Positions 16,298-24,400 of a stretch of 45,862 bases of DNA are shown one piece after another. The first letter of the stretch is position 1. Each line of letters opens with the position of its first letter. This DNA comes from Micromonospora sp. H61 (lineage in GTDB: Bacteria > Actinomycetota > Actinomycetes > Mycobacteriales > Micromonosporaceae). Position numbers and translations under genes: made by a program. A model generated the notes under the pieces. That model worked only from the letters and a program-made list of their open reading frames with translations. It made no database searches and had not been told where the DNA came from. The stretch covers positions 1 through 45,862 of the forward strand of contig NZ_JAGPXY010000053.1 of NCBI RefSeq assembly GCF_018070325.1, read 5' to 3'.

Positions 16298-16436
16298 CGC
16301 CGTCTCCTGTCATCGATGGTCCGGGTAAGCAGACCGCCCGTGATTTGCCGGGAGTTGGTCGATGGCTGGCCGGCAGATGAATCTCCGGAATGCCCGTTCC
16401 CACTCCAGGCGGGCGGGCGGACAGGAAGATTGTCTG

Positions 16437-17771
16437 GTGCGCCGGTTTTTCCGCAATCCCGTGCGGCTGGTGCCGTTCGCGTTCCTGGTGCCGATCCTGC
16501 TCGGCACCCTGTTGCTCATGGCGCGCTGGGCGACCGCCGAACACGTACGCCCACCCGTGGTCACCGCGCTCTTCACCGCCACCTCGGCCGTGTCGGTCAC
16601 CGGCATGGCCATCACCGACACGCCGAACTACTGGTCCGGCCCGGGACTGGTGGTGATCACCCTGCTCACCCAGCTCGGGGGTCTCGGCATCCTCACCGTC
16701 GCGGCGTTGGTCATCCTGGTGGTCTCCAGCCAGCTCGGGCTGCGCAACCGGTTGCTGGTGCAGGCCGAGACGGCGGAGTTCGGCATCGGTGACGTGGGCC
16801 GGTTGCTCCGCCGGATCGCACTGACCGTCTTCGCCTGCGAGGCCGTGATGACAGTGCTGGTCGCCGGTCGGCTCTGGCTGGCCTACGACTACCCGTTCGG
16901 GCAGGCCCTCTGGTCGGGTGCCTTCCACGCCGTGCAGGGGTTCAACAACGGTGGCTTCGCGCTCTACACCGACGGCCTGCTGGCCTTCAGCCGTGACCCG
17001 TGGGTGTCGCTGCCCCTGGCGATCGGCGCGATCATCGGCGGGCTCGGGTTTCCCGCGCTGTTCGAGGCGGTCCGCGAGTGGCGTCAGCCGGCGCACTGGG
17101 CGGTGGCGACGAAGTTGACCATCTGGGGCAGCGTGGTGTTGCTGCTGGTCGGCTTCGCTGGTCTGCTCGCCGCCGAGTGGACCAACGCGAGCACGATCGG
17201 CCAGTACGACGTACCCGGGAAGATCCTCGCGTCGTTCACCCAGATCGCGCTGAGCCGCACCGGCGGCTACAGCGTCCTGGACATCGCCGCTCTTCAGGAG
17301 GAGAGCTATCCCCTGCTGATCGTGCTGATGTTCATCGGCGGCGGCAGCGCCAGCACGGCCGGTGGCATCAAGGTCTCCACGTTCTTCCTGCTGGCGTTCA
17401 CCATCTGGGCGGAGTTGCGGGGTGAGCCCGACGTGACGATCGGGCATCGGAGGGTGGCCACCGCGAGCCAGCGGCAGGCGGTCACCGTGGCGCTGCTCAG
17501 CGTCGCGCTGGTGACGGCCGGAACGATGCTGTTGCTGCTGCTCACCGAGGGCGTCCGCTTCGTCGCGGCCCTTTTCGAGATCACCTCGGCGTTCAGCACC
17601 ACCGGTCTGACCATCGGTCTGGCCGCCGACCTGCCGCCCGGCGGCCAACTGGTGCTGACCGTGCTGATGTTCATCGGCCGCATCGGGACGCTCACCCTGG
17701 GGTCGGCGATCGCCCTGAACACCCGACGCCGGCTCTACCGCTACCCCCAGGAGCAACCCATTGTCGGCTAG
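16437..17771 (+). CDS. ktrB: Potassium uptake channel subunit, TrkH/KtrB family
   Basis: A 444-residue membrane protein with four M1-P-M2 repeats. The filter-region Gly of each pore loop is visible: SAVSVTG (Gly56), FNNGG, SRTGG and STTG. It lacks the extra N-terminal helices of TrkH, which favours KtrB. It moves K+ (often with Na+) under control of a cytosolic RCK ring, here encoded next. The start is GTG 16437 with AGGAAG eight bases upstream; an ATG at 16362 would add 25 polar residues overlapping the divergent leader. The stop overlaps the first possible ktrA start. Confidence 0.92.
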   Translation: MRRFFRNPVRLVPFAFLVPILLGTLLLMARWATAEHVRPPVVTALFTATSAVSVTGMAITDTPNYWSGPGLVVITLLTQLGGLGILTVAALVILVVSSQLGLRNRLLVQAETAEFGIGDVGRLLRRIALTVFACEAVMTVLVAGRLWLAYDYPFGQALWSGAFHAVQGFNNGGFALYTDGLLAFSRDPWVSLPLAIGAIIGGLGFPALFEAVREWRQPAHWAVATKLTIWGSVVLLLVGFAGLLAAEWTNASTIGQYDVPGKILASFTQIALSRTGGYSVLDIAALQEESYPLLIVLMFIGGGSASTAGGIKVSTFFLLAFTIWAELRGEPDVTIGHRRVATASQRQAVTVALLSVALVTAGTMLLLLLTEGVRFVAALFEITSAFSTTGLTIGLAADLPPGGQLVLTVLMFIGRIGTLTLGSAIALNTRRRLYRYPQEQPIVG

Positions 17772-17839
17772 TGCGTGTTTCGGAAGTGTCGGCCGGCCCG
17801 CGCGTCGGAGACACGCCAGTGGAAGCAGGGAGGGCCGAG

Positions 17840-18508
17840 GTGTCGGCTAGACGGGCGGACAGCGGCGGCATCGTGGTGATCGGGCTGGGTCGATTCGGTT
17901 GCCACCTGGCCGGGGCGCTGACCCGGATGGACCGCGAGGTGTTGGCCATCGACCGCAGCCCGGCGAAGGTGCAGCGCTGGTCGGCGCAGCTCGACCGGGT
18001 GGTTCAGGCCGACGCGACCGAGGAGGGGGCGCTGCGGCAGCTCGGCATCACCAGTTTCGGGCGGGCGGTGGTGGCCATCGGGGCCTCGGTGGAGGCGAGC
18101 GTGCTCACCGTGTTGGCGCTGGTCGAGCTGGGTGTGCCCCAGATCTGGGCGCGGGCCACCTCACAGAAGCACGCCAAGATCCTGTCGTCGGTGGGCGCGC
18201 ACCACGTGATCTTCCCGGAGGCGGAGACCGGGGACCGGGTCGCGCACCTGATCGTCAGCCGGTTGCTCGACTTCATCGAGTTCGACGACGACTTCGCCAT
18301 CGCCACCGTCCGGGTGCCGGAGTCCCTGGTCGGGCGCACCCTGCTCGACCTGAAACCGGAGGAGCGCTTCGGGGTACGCGTGGTCGGCGCCAAGCTGCCG
18401 GGCGAACGCTTCCGGTACACCGCCGACGACACCACGCTTCCCCAGGGCGGGGTGCTCATCGTCGAGGGTGGGATCGACCAGGTGCAGCGATTCGCGGGGA
18501 TGCGCTGA
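17840..18508 (+). CDS. ktrA: Potassium channel gating subunit, TrkA/KtrA family
   Basis: A 222-residue cytosolic RCK protein. The N-terminal Rossmann fold has VVIGLGRFGCHLA (GxGxxG at 15-20) and an acidic residue at the end of strand 2 (AIDRS), which binds NAD or adenine nucleotides. The C-terminal RCK-C domain follows after IEFDDDFAIATVRVPESLVG. It forms the ring that gates the KtrB-like channel. The start is set at GTG 17840 because GGGAGGG lies five bases upstream and the length then matches KtrA; an earlier GTG at 17771 overlapping the ktrB stop would add 23 residues. A perfect hairpin follows the gene. Confidence 0.88.
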   Translation: MSARRADSGGIVVIGLGRFGCHLAGALTRMDREVLAIDRSPAKVQRWSAQLDRVVQADATEEGALRQLGITSFGRAVVAIGASVEASVLTVLALVELGVPQIWARATSQKHAKILSSVGAHHVIFPEAETGDRVAHLIVSRLLDFIEFDDDFAIATVRVPESLVGRTLLDLKPEERFGVRVVGAKLPGERFRYTADDTTLPQGGVLIVEGGIDQVQRFAGMR

Positions 18509-18533
18509 CCTGCGCAGCAGGGCAAGATCGATC

Positions 18534-18565
18534 GGGGCCGTCGGACCAACTGGTCCGACGGCCCC
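18534..18565. terminator. Bidirectional hairpin between ktrA and the kinase gene
   Basis: A near-continuous palindrome: 15-base arms (18534-18548, 18551-18565) with a 2-base centre, so about a 14-bp stem with a 4-base loop. It lies 25 bases after the ktrA stop and 57 bases from the 3' end of the convergent kinase gene. Confidence 0.75.
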
Positions 18566-18622
18566 AACGCACGGGCGACGCGGTGTGGCCTGCTCACTTC
18601 CGGTGACCACGCGGCCCCTTGG

Positions 18623-20278
18623 TCACCTTTCCGCTTTTCCCGGACCACCACCGGCGGCCTTCGCGGGCTTCGCCGGGGCCTTCGCAGGCTTCGGCGGCTT
18701 GGCCTTCGACGCGCCGCCGCCCGAACCGGAGCCGCTGGGCACCTTCGCTGCCTTGGGCGGAGCCTTCGTCGTGGCGGCCTTGGTCGGCGGGGCAGTGGAC
18801 GGCGCGCTGCCGGCGACGCCGGACACCCGAACCCCACAGGTCGCCTCGCCGAGCCGGAACTCCACAGGCAACGGGTTCGCCCCGCTGTACTTACCCGTGA
18901 GGGTCACCTTCTCGGCCGCACCGGGGGCCAGCGTGGTGCGCTGGGCCGCCGGTCGGATCAGCACGGTGCTCCCCTGCTGGTGCACCGGCGCGGGCTCCGC
19001 CTTCGTCACCTTCTGCTGCCCGGGGAAGGTGAAGCTCATCGCCCAGTCCCGCAGCTCACCGCCACCGGTGTTGGTCAGAGTCAGCTCGGCGGCGAACTCG
19101 GTGCCGGAGTCGGTGCGCAAGGCGTACGCCACCTCGCAGGGCGCCGCCGCCGGCAGACCCATCCGAGCCTCGGTCGTCGGCCGGTCCCCGCCGCTGGCCG
19201 GACTGCGCGACGTGAACCCCCACATCGCCCCGGTGACCGCGATCAGCCCGACGGCGGCCACTCCGGCCTCCACCCGCCGACGCCGGGTCACCCGCTGCCG
19301 CGTCCGACGGTCCCGGTTGCGGGTCCGCGACAGCGGCAACGCGTCGGTCGCCGCCGACCAGGGCAGGATCGTGGTACGCGCACTGCCGAGCATGGCCGCG
19401 TCCAGCGGCCCGGCGGCCGGGGAGACCGGCACCGCCGCGAGCATGCCGGCCGCCTCGGCGAGCGTCCGGGTCAGCTCGGCGGTGGCCGGCCGGTCGGCGG
19501 GCCGCTTGGCCAGGCAACGCCCGACCAAGTCGGCCACTCCGTCGGGCAGCCCCGGGACGGTGGGCATCGGCTCCGGGTCGTTGTACATGTGGGCGCGCAG
19601 CATCTGGGTGGTAGTGCTGGCCTGCCACGGCAGTCGGCCGGTGAGCATCCGGTAGAGCAGCAGCCCAACGGCGTACACGTCGGTGGCCGGGGAGACCTGG
19701 CCGTTGTCCAGCCGCTCCGGTGCGAGGTACGCGGGCGTGCCCAACAGCGTGCCGTCCGGGCCCTTCTCGCTCTCCCCGACGAGCGCGGAGATGCCGAAGT
19801 CGACCACCTTGACCCCGGTCGAGGTGAGCATGACGTTGCCCGGGGTGACGTCGCGGTGCACCACCCCGCGAGCGTGCGCGGTGGCCAGCGCCGAGCTGAC
19901 CTCGGCGCCGATGGTCACCGCCTCCCGCCACGGCAGTTGGCTCTCCCGACCCAACCGACTGGCCAGCGAAGCGCCGTCGACCAGCTCCATCACCACGTAC
20001 GGCACTGTCAGACCGACCTGCTCGGACTCGCCGTAGTCGTACACGTTGGTGATGTTGGGGTGGCAGAGCCGCGCGGCGGCCTGCGCCTCGATCCGGATGC
20101 GGTGGCGGAAGGCCCGGTCGCTGGCCAGCCGGGACGCCAACACCTTCACCGCGACCTGGCGGCCGAGCACCTCGTCGTAGCCACGCCAGACCACCGACAT
20201 GCCGCCCGCGCCGAGCTGCTCGATCAGCCGGTACCGCTCATCGAGCAGCTGCGCGCCGTTTCGGTCCCCACCACCCAT
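18623..20278 (-). CDS. Transmembrane Ser/Thr protein kinase with extracellular CBM2-like domain
   Basis: A 551-residue receptor-like kinase. Cytosolic Hanks domain (about 15-280): Gly-loop GAGGMSVV (23-30), Lys45, Glu64, HRD (141-143), Asn148, DFG (160-162), APE (186-188). The catalytic loop reads HRDVTPGN, with Thr where Ser/Thr kinases usually have Lys. A basic juxtamembrane segment precedes one membrane helix (about 337-355). Outside, residues 381-481 resemble carbohydrate-binding module family 2: cysteines at both ends, ELTLTNTGGGELRDWAMSFTF, and LAPGAAEKVTLTGKYSG. A Pro/Ala/Lys-rich tail (490-551) could touch wall polymers. PASTA repeats are absent. The likely role is sensing a polysaccharide or wall ligand. 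ATG 20278 has no clear ribosome binding site. Confidence 0.9.
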   Translation of the reverse strand: MGGGDRNGAQLLDERYRLIEQLGAGGMSVVWRGYDEVLGRQVAVKVLASRLASDRAFRHRIRIEAQAAARLCHPNITNVYDYGESEQVGLTVPYVVMELVDGASLASRLGRESQLPWREAVTIGAEVSSALATAHARGVVHRDVTPGNVMLTSTGVKVVDFGISALVGESEKGPDGTLLGTPAYLAPERLDNGQVSPATDVYAVGLLLYRMLTGRLPWQASTTTQMLRAHMYNDPEPMPTVPGLPDGVADLVGRCLAKRPADRPATAELTRTLAEAAGMLAAVPVSPAAGPLDAAMLGSARTTILPWSAATDALPLSRTRNRDRRTRQRVTRRRRVEAGVAAVGLIAVTGAMWGFTSRSPASGGDRPTTEARMGLPAAAPCEVAYALRTDSGTEFAAELTLTNTGGGELRDWAMSFTFPGQQKVTKAEPAPVHQQGSTVLIRPAAQRTTLAPGAAEKVTLTGKYSGANPLPVEFRLGEATCGVRVSGVAGSAPSTAPPTKAATTKAPPKAAKVPSGSGSGGGASKAKPPKPAKAPAKPAKAAGGGPGKAER

Positions 20279-20349
20279 GGTGAGCGATGTTGCCCAGGAA
20301 CGGCCCGCCTACACCTGGAGTATCGGAATCGGTCAGGATTGTCACCCGA

Positions 20350-21912
20350 TCAGGCGGTTGCCAGCAGTTGGTCCACCGGGGCGTAGTCGTCGGTCAACAC
20401 CATCGCCTCGCCGACGAAGTCCGTCAGCGCCGCACCGGACAGCAGGCTGACCTTCGGGTCCACCTCGGCCAGCCGGGCCCGGACGGCTTCCAGCGGCAAC
20501 GGCGCGTCGGAGCCGACGATGAGGAAGTTGGAGCCCTGCTCCTGGGCGAGCGCTTCCGGCGGCGCGATCAACGCGACGTGCCCGAACTCGGCGGCCACCG
20601 TGGCCAACTCGGCGCGGATGAACCGCAGCGGCGGGTAGTCGATGACGTTCTGCACGTACACGCCGCCGGGGCGGGTCACCCGCCGGACGTCGGCGGCCAT
20701 CTCCCGGGTGGCCAGGTGCCAGGGCACCACCAGGTGCCCGAACGCGTCACCGACCACCAGGTCACGGCTGTCGGTCGGCTCGCCGGCAACCAGCATCCGG
20801 GCGTCACCCACCACCGCCCGCAGGTCCTGCCCCGGCCGTACGCCCAGCTCCTGCTCACCCAGCTCGACCAGCCCGCCGTCGATCTCGAACACCAGGTTGT
20901 CGGTGCCCGGTCGGGTCGCGGTCAGGTAGCGCGGCACGGTGAACCCACCGCCGCCCAGGTGCAGCGCGTCCAGGCGCTGACCGGCCGGCGCGGCGACGTC
21001 GCCGACCGCGCCGATCCACTTCGTGTACGCGTACTCCAGGTGTTTCGGGTCGGCGAGGTCCACGTACGAGTGCTGGGCGGAGTTGAGCAGCAGCGTCCGC
21101 CCGCTGGGCCGGGAGGGGTCCGCGGTGACCCGGGCGCAGTGGTACGCCGTCTCGATGTCGCACGGGTTGGGCGCCACGGTGGTAAGCCCCGCCCCGGCCA
21201 GGCCGAGCACGGCCAGCGCGGCCCGGGCCCGGGCCGGACCGGGCAGCTCGGTGGGCTCCTGCCGGCGCAGGTACCAGCCGAGGCCGATGCCGACCAGCCC
21301 GAGCGCGAGCGACAGGGCCAGCAGGATGACGGTGCTGCGCAGCGCGGCGACCAGCACGAACCCGGTCAGCAGGGTTGCGGTGATGCCGCCGAGGGTGCCG
21401 ATCCCGGAGAGTCGACCGACCACCTGGCCGGTGCGGCGCAGGTCGGCGAGCTGAAGTTTCACGACCAGCGGGGTGACCGCGGCCAGCAGCGCGGCCGGCA
21501 CGAACACCGCCAACGCGACAAGCAGCAGGATGCCGCTGGCCGCACCACCGCGCAGCACCTCACCGGCGTACCGGACCACGGGCAGGGTGACAGCGGTGGC
21601 GATGCCGGCCAGCACCAACGCCGGCGCCAGCAGGCCCCGCGGGTTGCGCCGGTCGGCCAGCCAACCGCCGGACCACGCCCCGTACGCGATCGCGGCAAGC
21701 GCGATGCCGATCACCGAGCTGGTCACCTGAAGGGTCACCCCTACGTACGGGCCGACCAGGCGCAGCGCGACGGTCTCCAGCACCAGCACGGCGCCGCTGG
21801 AGAAGAAGACCAGGAAGGCGGCCAGGCCGTTGGGCAGCGCCCGGCCGGTGACCGGCACGGGCGGGGCCGGAGGTGCCGGCAGGGCCGCTACGTCGGACGG
21901 TGGGGAGCTCAT
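20350..21912 (-). CDS. Fused MFS-type membrane / spermidine-synthase-like protein
   Basis: A 520-residue two-part protein. Residues about 25-225 are six to seven membrane helices (LAAFLVFFSSGAVLVLETVALRLVGPYVG at the start). Residues about 260-510 form a cytosolic methyltransferase-like fold of the polyamine synthase family: LHLGGGGFTVPRYL (cofactor loop), VFEIDGGLVELGEQELG, VVGDARML and DLVVGDAFGHLVVPWHL. Actinomycetes have many such fused proteins; a spermidine activity is not established for them, and the diagnostic substrate residues cannot be judged here. The gene sits 71 bases upstream of the kinase start on the same strand, so co-transcription is possible. The ribosome binding site is weak. 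Confidence 0.88.
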   Translation of the reverse strand: MSSPPSDVAALPAPPAPPVPVTGRALPNGLAAFLVFFSSGAVLVLETVALRLVGPYVGVTLQVTSSVIGIALAAIAYGAWSGGWLADRRNPRGLLAPALVLAGIATAVTLPVVRYAGEVLRGGAASGILLLVALAVFVPAALLAAVTPLVVKLQLADLRRTGQVVGRLSGIGTLGGITATLLTGFVLVAALRSTVILLALSLALGLVGIGLGWYLRRQEPTELPGPARARAALAVLGLAGAGLTTVAPNPCDIETAYHCARVTADPSRPSGRTLLLNSAQHSYVDLADPKHLEYAYTKWIGAVGDVAAPAGQRLDALHLGGGGFTVPRYLTATRPGTDNLVFEIDGGLVELGEQELGVRPGQDLRAVVGDARMLVAGEPTDSRDLVVGDAFGHLVVPWHLATREMAADVRRVTRPGGVYVQNVIDYPPLRFIRAELATVAAEFGHVALIAPPEALAQEQGSNFLIVGSDAPLPLEAVRARLAEVDPKVSLLSGAALTDFVGEAMVLTDDYAPVDQLLATA

Positions 21913-21948
21913 CGTCGCGATGGTACGCAGCGAAGCTGGTGCTTCGGG

Positions 21949-22965
21949 TCAGTACATCGAGAGATGAACATGGTTCGTGTGCGACGCCGCCGGAGAGCCG
22001 CTTCCACTGTACGAGCGCCAACCGGTGCCGGGATGCCAGATCTGCCGGTACCAGATCACGTAGAGCACGCCCAGCCGGTCGGCGTTGCGCACGTGCCAGG
22101 CGGCCAGGCTGTCCCCGTACGCCTTGTCGCCGCCGGTCGCGTTCTTGTCCTCGAAGCCGTTCGTGGCGGCCGAGAAGTCGCAGGCCCGGCCCTTCGGGTG
22201 CTCGCCGCCGCCACCGCTGCGCTTGCAGGAGACGTGCCGCTTGTAGCCGGCCGCCTGGGTCTGCTTGAGCGCGTTGAGGGTGCGCGGGGTGATGCACCCG
22301 GAGGTGGTCGGGTCCTTCACCGAGCAGGACTCCGACGGCCAGGACCCGTCGGAGTTGCGCGGCGCCGGCTTCGCCGAGGCGGAGCTGCCACCGCTGAAAC
22401 CGTTGCTGCCGCCGGAGCTGACCTCGGCGAGCGCCTCCTCGGCTTCTTTCTTCTTCTTCGCCATCACGGCGAGTTGCTTCTGCTGCTCGCGGACCTCGGC
22501 GTCGATGGCGACCTTGGCCTGCTGCGCCTGCTGCCGGGCTTCGGTGAGGTCACGCAGCCGCTTGCTGTCCCGCTGGGCCATCAGGTCGAGGTCACCCGCG
22601 CGTTGCAGGAACGCCTCCGGCGTGGCGGTGTTGAGCAGCATCGACACCGCGCTCAGCCGACCCACCCGGTACGACTGGGCGGCCACCTCGCCCACCTGGC
22701 TGCTGAGCCCGACCAGCCGACCCTCCAGCGTCGTCAGCTCGCCGGTCAGCGCCGTCTGGCGACGCTTGGAGTTGTCCAGCTTGGCCTTGGCCTCGATGTG
22801 GCCCTTGGCGGTCAGCTCCAGCGCGTCCTGCAACTTCTTGCTGCCGCCCTCGCCAGGCTCCGCGTACGCGGGCACGGCGGCACCGCCGAGCACCAGCGCG
22901 ACGGCGGCGAGCACGGCGAACAGAGCGCGGCGACCGAGCCGCGGGCTGAGCCTGGTCCTGGGCAC
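21949..22965 (-). CDS. Secreted coiled-coil protein with ARB_07466/VldE-like, LAS-peptidase-like C-terminal domain
   Basis: A 338-residue exported protein. Signal peptide 1-35 (cleavage after AYA). Residues about 40-182 are a coiled coil like those of wall hydrolase partners (LTTLEGRLVGLSSQVGEVAAQ, EAEEALAEV). After a Gly/Ser linker, the C-terminal domain (210-338) has H256-x6-D263 and H332-V-H334, the spacing used for zinc by LAS-type peptidases such as VanX and M15 enzymes, plus four Cys that may pair. It may cut or bind peptidoglycan peptides. GTG 22965 is chosen: GGAAGGA sits five to seven bases upstream and the signal peptide begins directly. Confidence 0.8.
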   Translation of the reverse strand: MPRTRLSPRLGRRALFAVLAAVALVLGGAAVPAYAEPGEGGSKKLQDALELTAKGHIEAKAKLDNSKRRQTALTGELTTLEGRLVGLSSQVGEVAAQSYRVGRLSAVSMLLNTATPEAFLQRAGDLDLMAQRDSKRLRDLTEARQQAQQAKVAIDAEVREQQKQLAVMAKKKKEAEEALAEVSSGGSNGFSGGSSASAKPAPRNSDGSWPSESCSVKDPTTSGCITPRTLNALKQTQAAGYKRHVSCKRSGGGGEHPKGRACDFSAATNGFEDKNATGGDKAYGDSLAAWHVRNADRLGVLYVIWYRQIWHPGTGWRSYSGSGSPAASHTNHVHLSMY

Positions 22966-23047
22966 GAAAGCGTCCTTCCGTCGACCGCCGGCCCCCGATG
23001 AACACTGCACGGCGGCGCCGGTCGGCGGCCTGCTGGCGGAGACCGCC

Positions 23048-23078
23048 GGTCACGATACCGGATCGTGGGCCGGTGACC
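23048..23078 (-). terminator. Hairpin after the inositol-monophosphatase-family gene
   Basis: Nested inverted repeats: CACGAT (23051-23056) with ATCGTG (23062-23067), and GGTCAC (23048-23053) with GTGACC (23073-23078). It lies between the end of the gene at 23146 and the start of the gene ending at 21949, all on the minus strand. The stems are short and mutually exclusive in part. Confidence 0.35.
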
Positions 23079-23145
23079 AGCCCGCCGACCCTCGGGCTGT
23101 CCCGATGTCGACGGAGCGTCCCGACGTGGTCGCGCAGCGCGCGGA

Positions 23146-23955
23146 TCAGGTGCTGAGGAGCGCGTCGCGCACCTCGGCCCAGACCTGCTCGTTGGCCGCG
23201 ACGAGCAGACCGCGGCCGTCGTCGGCGGGGTGGTAGTCGACGCCGTCGAACCGGCGGGCGACACCCCCGGCGGCACGGACCAGCACGGCGCCCGGGGCGT
23301 GGTCCCAGGGCAGGGTGCGCCAGAAGAGGGCGAACTGTTGCTCGCCGGTGAGGATGTCCAGGTACTCCCGACCGGCGCAGTGCAGGCCGGGCAGCAGCTC
23401 ACCGAGCCGCCGGCCCCCGGCGCGCACCCGGTCGCGGGTCTCCGGCGGCAGGAACCGGGTCATCGCCGCGCCGCGCAGCTCGCCGAGCGGCGGCACCGGG
23501 CCGGCGCCGTCCACCGGTCGACCGTTGAGCAGTGTGCCCTCGTCCGCCGAGCCGGCGGCGAGAGTGCCGGCGAGCGGGTCCAGGATCCAGCCGGCCGTCG
23601 GCCGCCCGTCGGTCAGCAGCGACACCATCAGGGCGAACGGCCGGCGACCGGCGGCGAAGTTGGCGGTCCCGTCGACCGGGTCGACCAGCCAGACGTCCCC
23701 GCTGTCGCGGAGGTGCCGCAGCAACCCCGGATCGTCGGCGACACCCTCCTCGCCGACCACCGTCGAGCCCGGCCGCAGCCGGCGCAGCCCCGCCGAGAGC
23801 AACTCCTCGGCCCGGCGGTCGGCGACGGTGACCACCTCGCCGGGCGCCTTCTCCGACACGTCAGCGTCGTCGAGCTTGCGGAACAGTGGCAGCACGACCT
23901 GGTCGGCGGCCTCCCAGAGCAGGCCGCCGACGTCGTCCAGCAGGGTGTCAGCCAC
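23146..23955 (-). CDS. Inositol monophosphatase family phosphatase
   Basis: A 269-residue Mg2+-dependent sugar phosphatase. Metal residues are E69/E70 in GEEG, D92, D95 in VDPVDGTANF and D218 in WDHAPG, the complete IMPase signature set. The substrate may be inositol phosphate, histidinol phosphate or 3'-phosphoadenosine compounds; the sequence alone does not decide. The GTG start overlaps the stop of the upstream response regulator by eight bases (GTGGCTGA), so it is translated as the last gene of the signalling operon. That is an unusual partner and suggests a link between the phosphorelay and a small-molecule phosphate. Length is normal. Confidence 0.88.
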   Translation of the reverse strand: MADTLLDDVGGLLWEAADQVVLPLFRKLDDADVSEKAPGEVVTVADRRAEELLSAGLRRLRPGSTVVGEEGVADDPGLLRHLRDSGDVWLVDPVDGTANFAAGRRPFALMVSLLTDGRPTAGWILDPLAGTLAAGSADEGTLLNGRPVDGAGPVPPLGELRGAAMTRFLPPETRDRVRAGGRRLGELLPGLHCAGREYLDILTGEQQFALFWRTLPWDHAPGAVLVRAAGGVARRFDGVDYHPADDGRGLLVAANEQVWAEVRDALLST

Positions 23956-24400
23956 GCGGCGGCAGCTTGACCACGCTGACGAAGAACTCGTCGATCTGAC
24001 GGACCACCGAGATGAAGCGCTCGAAGTCCACCGGCTTGGTCACGTAGGCGTTGGCGTGCAGCTGGTAGCTGCGCAGAATGTCCTCGTCGGCCTGCGAGGT
24101 GGTGAGCACCACCACCGGGATCCGGCGCAGGTTCTCGTCTTTCTTGATCTCTTCCAGCACCTCCCGGCCGTCGCGCCGGGGCAGGTTGAGGTCGAGCAGG
24201 ATCAGGTCGGGCGCCACCGCGTCGGCGTACTGACCCTCCTGGCGCAGGTAGGCGAGCGCCTCGGCCCCGTCGGAGACGACGGTCAGCCGGTTACGCAGCT
24301 TGTGTTCCTCGAACGCCTCCTGGGTCATCAGCACGTCACCCGGGTCGTCCTCGACGAGCAGGACCTCGATCGGGCTCTTGCCATCCGCCGGCGCGGTCAT
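23948..24400 (-). CDS. CheY-like single-domain response regulator (Rcp1 type)
   Basis: A 150-residue receiver with no output domain. Acidic pocket D18/D19, phospho-acceptor D70 (LILLDLNLPRRDG), T100 and K122 (YVTKPVDF) are all present. The long insertion ADAVAPDLI and the E-R-F-I-S ending resemble Rcp1-type regulators that partner CHASE or phytochrome histidine kinases. Its ATG overlaps the kinase stop (ATGA), so the kinase is the obvious phosphodonor. The output must be by protein contact; the receiver-PP2C phosphatase in the same operon is a candidate target. Confidence 0.93.
   Translation of the reverse strand: MTAPADGKSPIEVLLVEDDPGDVLMTQEAFEEHKLRNRLTVVSDGAEALAYLRQEGQYADAVAPDLILLDLNLPRRDGREVLEEIKKDENLRRIPVVVLTTSQADEDILRSYQLHANAYVTKPVDFERFISVVRQIDEFFVSVVKLPPRG

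Noticed and set aside
20287..23001. A 904-codon plus-strand frame across three minus-strand genes
   Set aside because: It spans several genes with clear motifs on the other strand; its product is Arg/Gly/Gln-rich low-complexity shadow.
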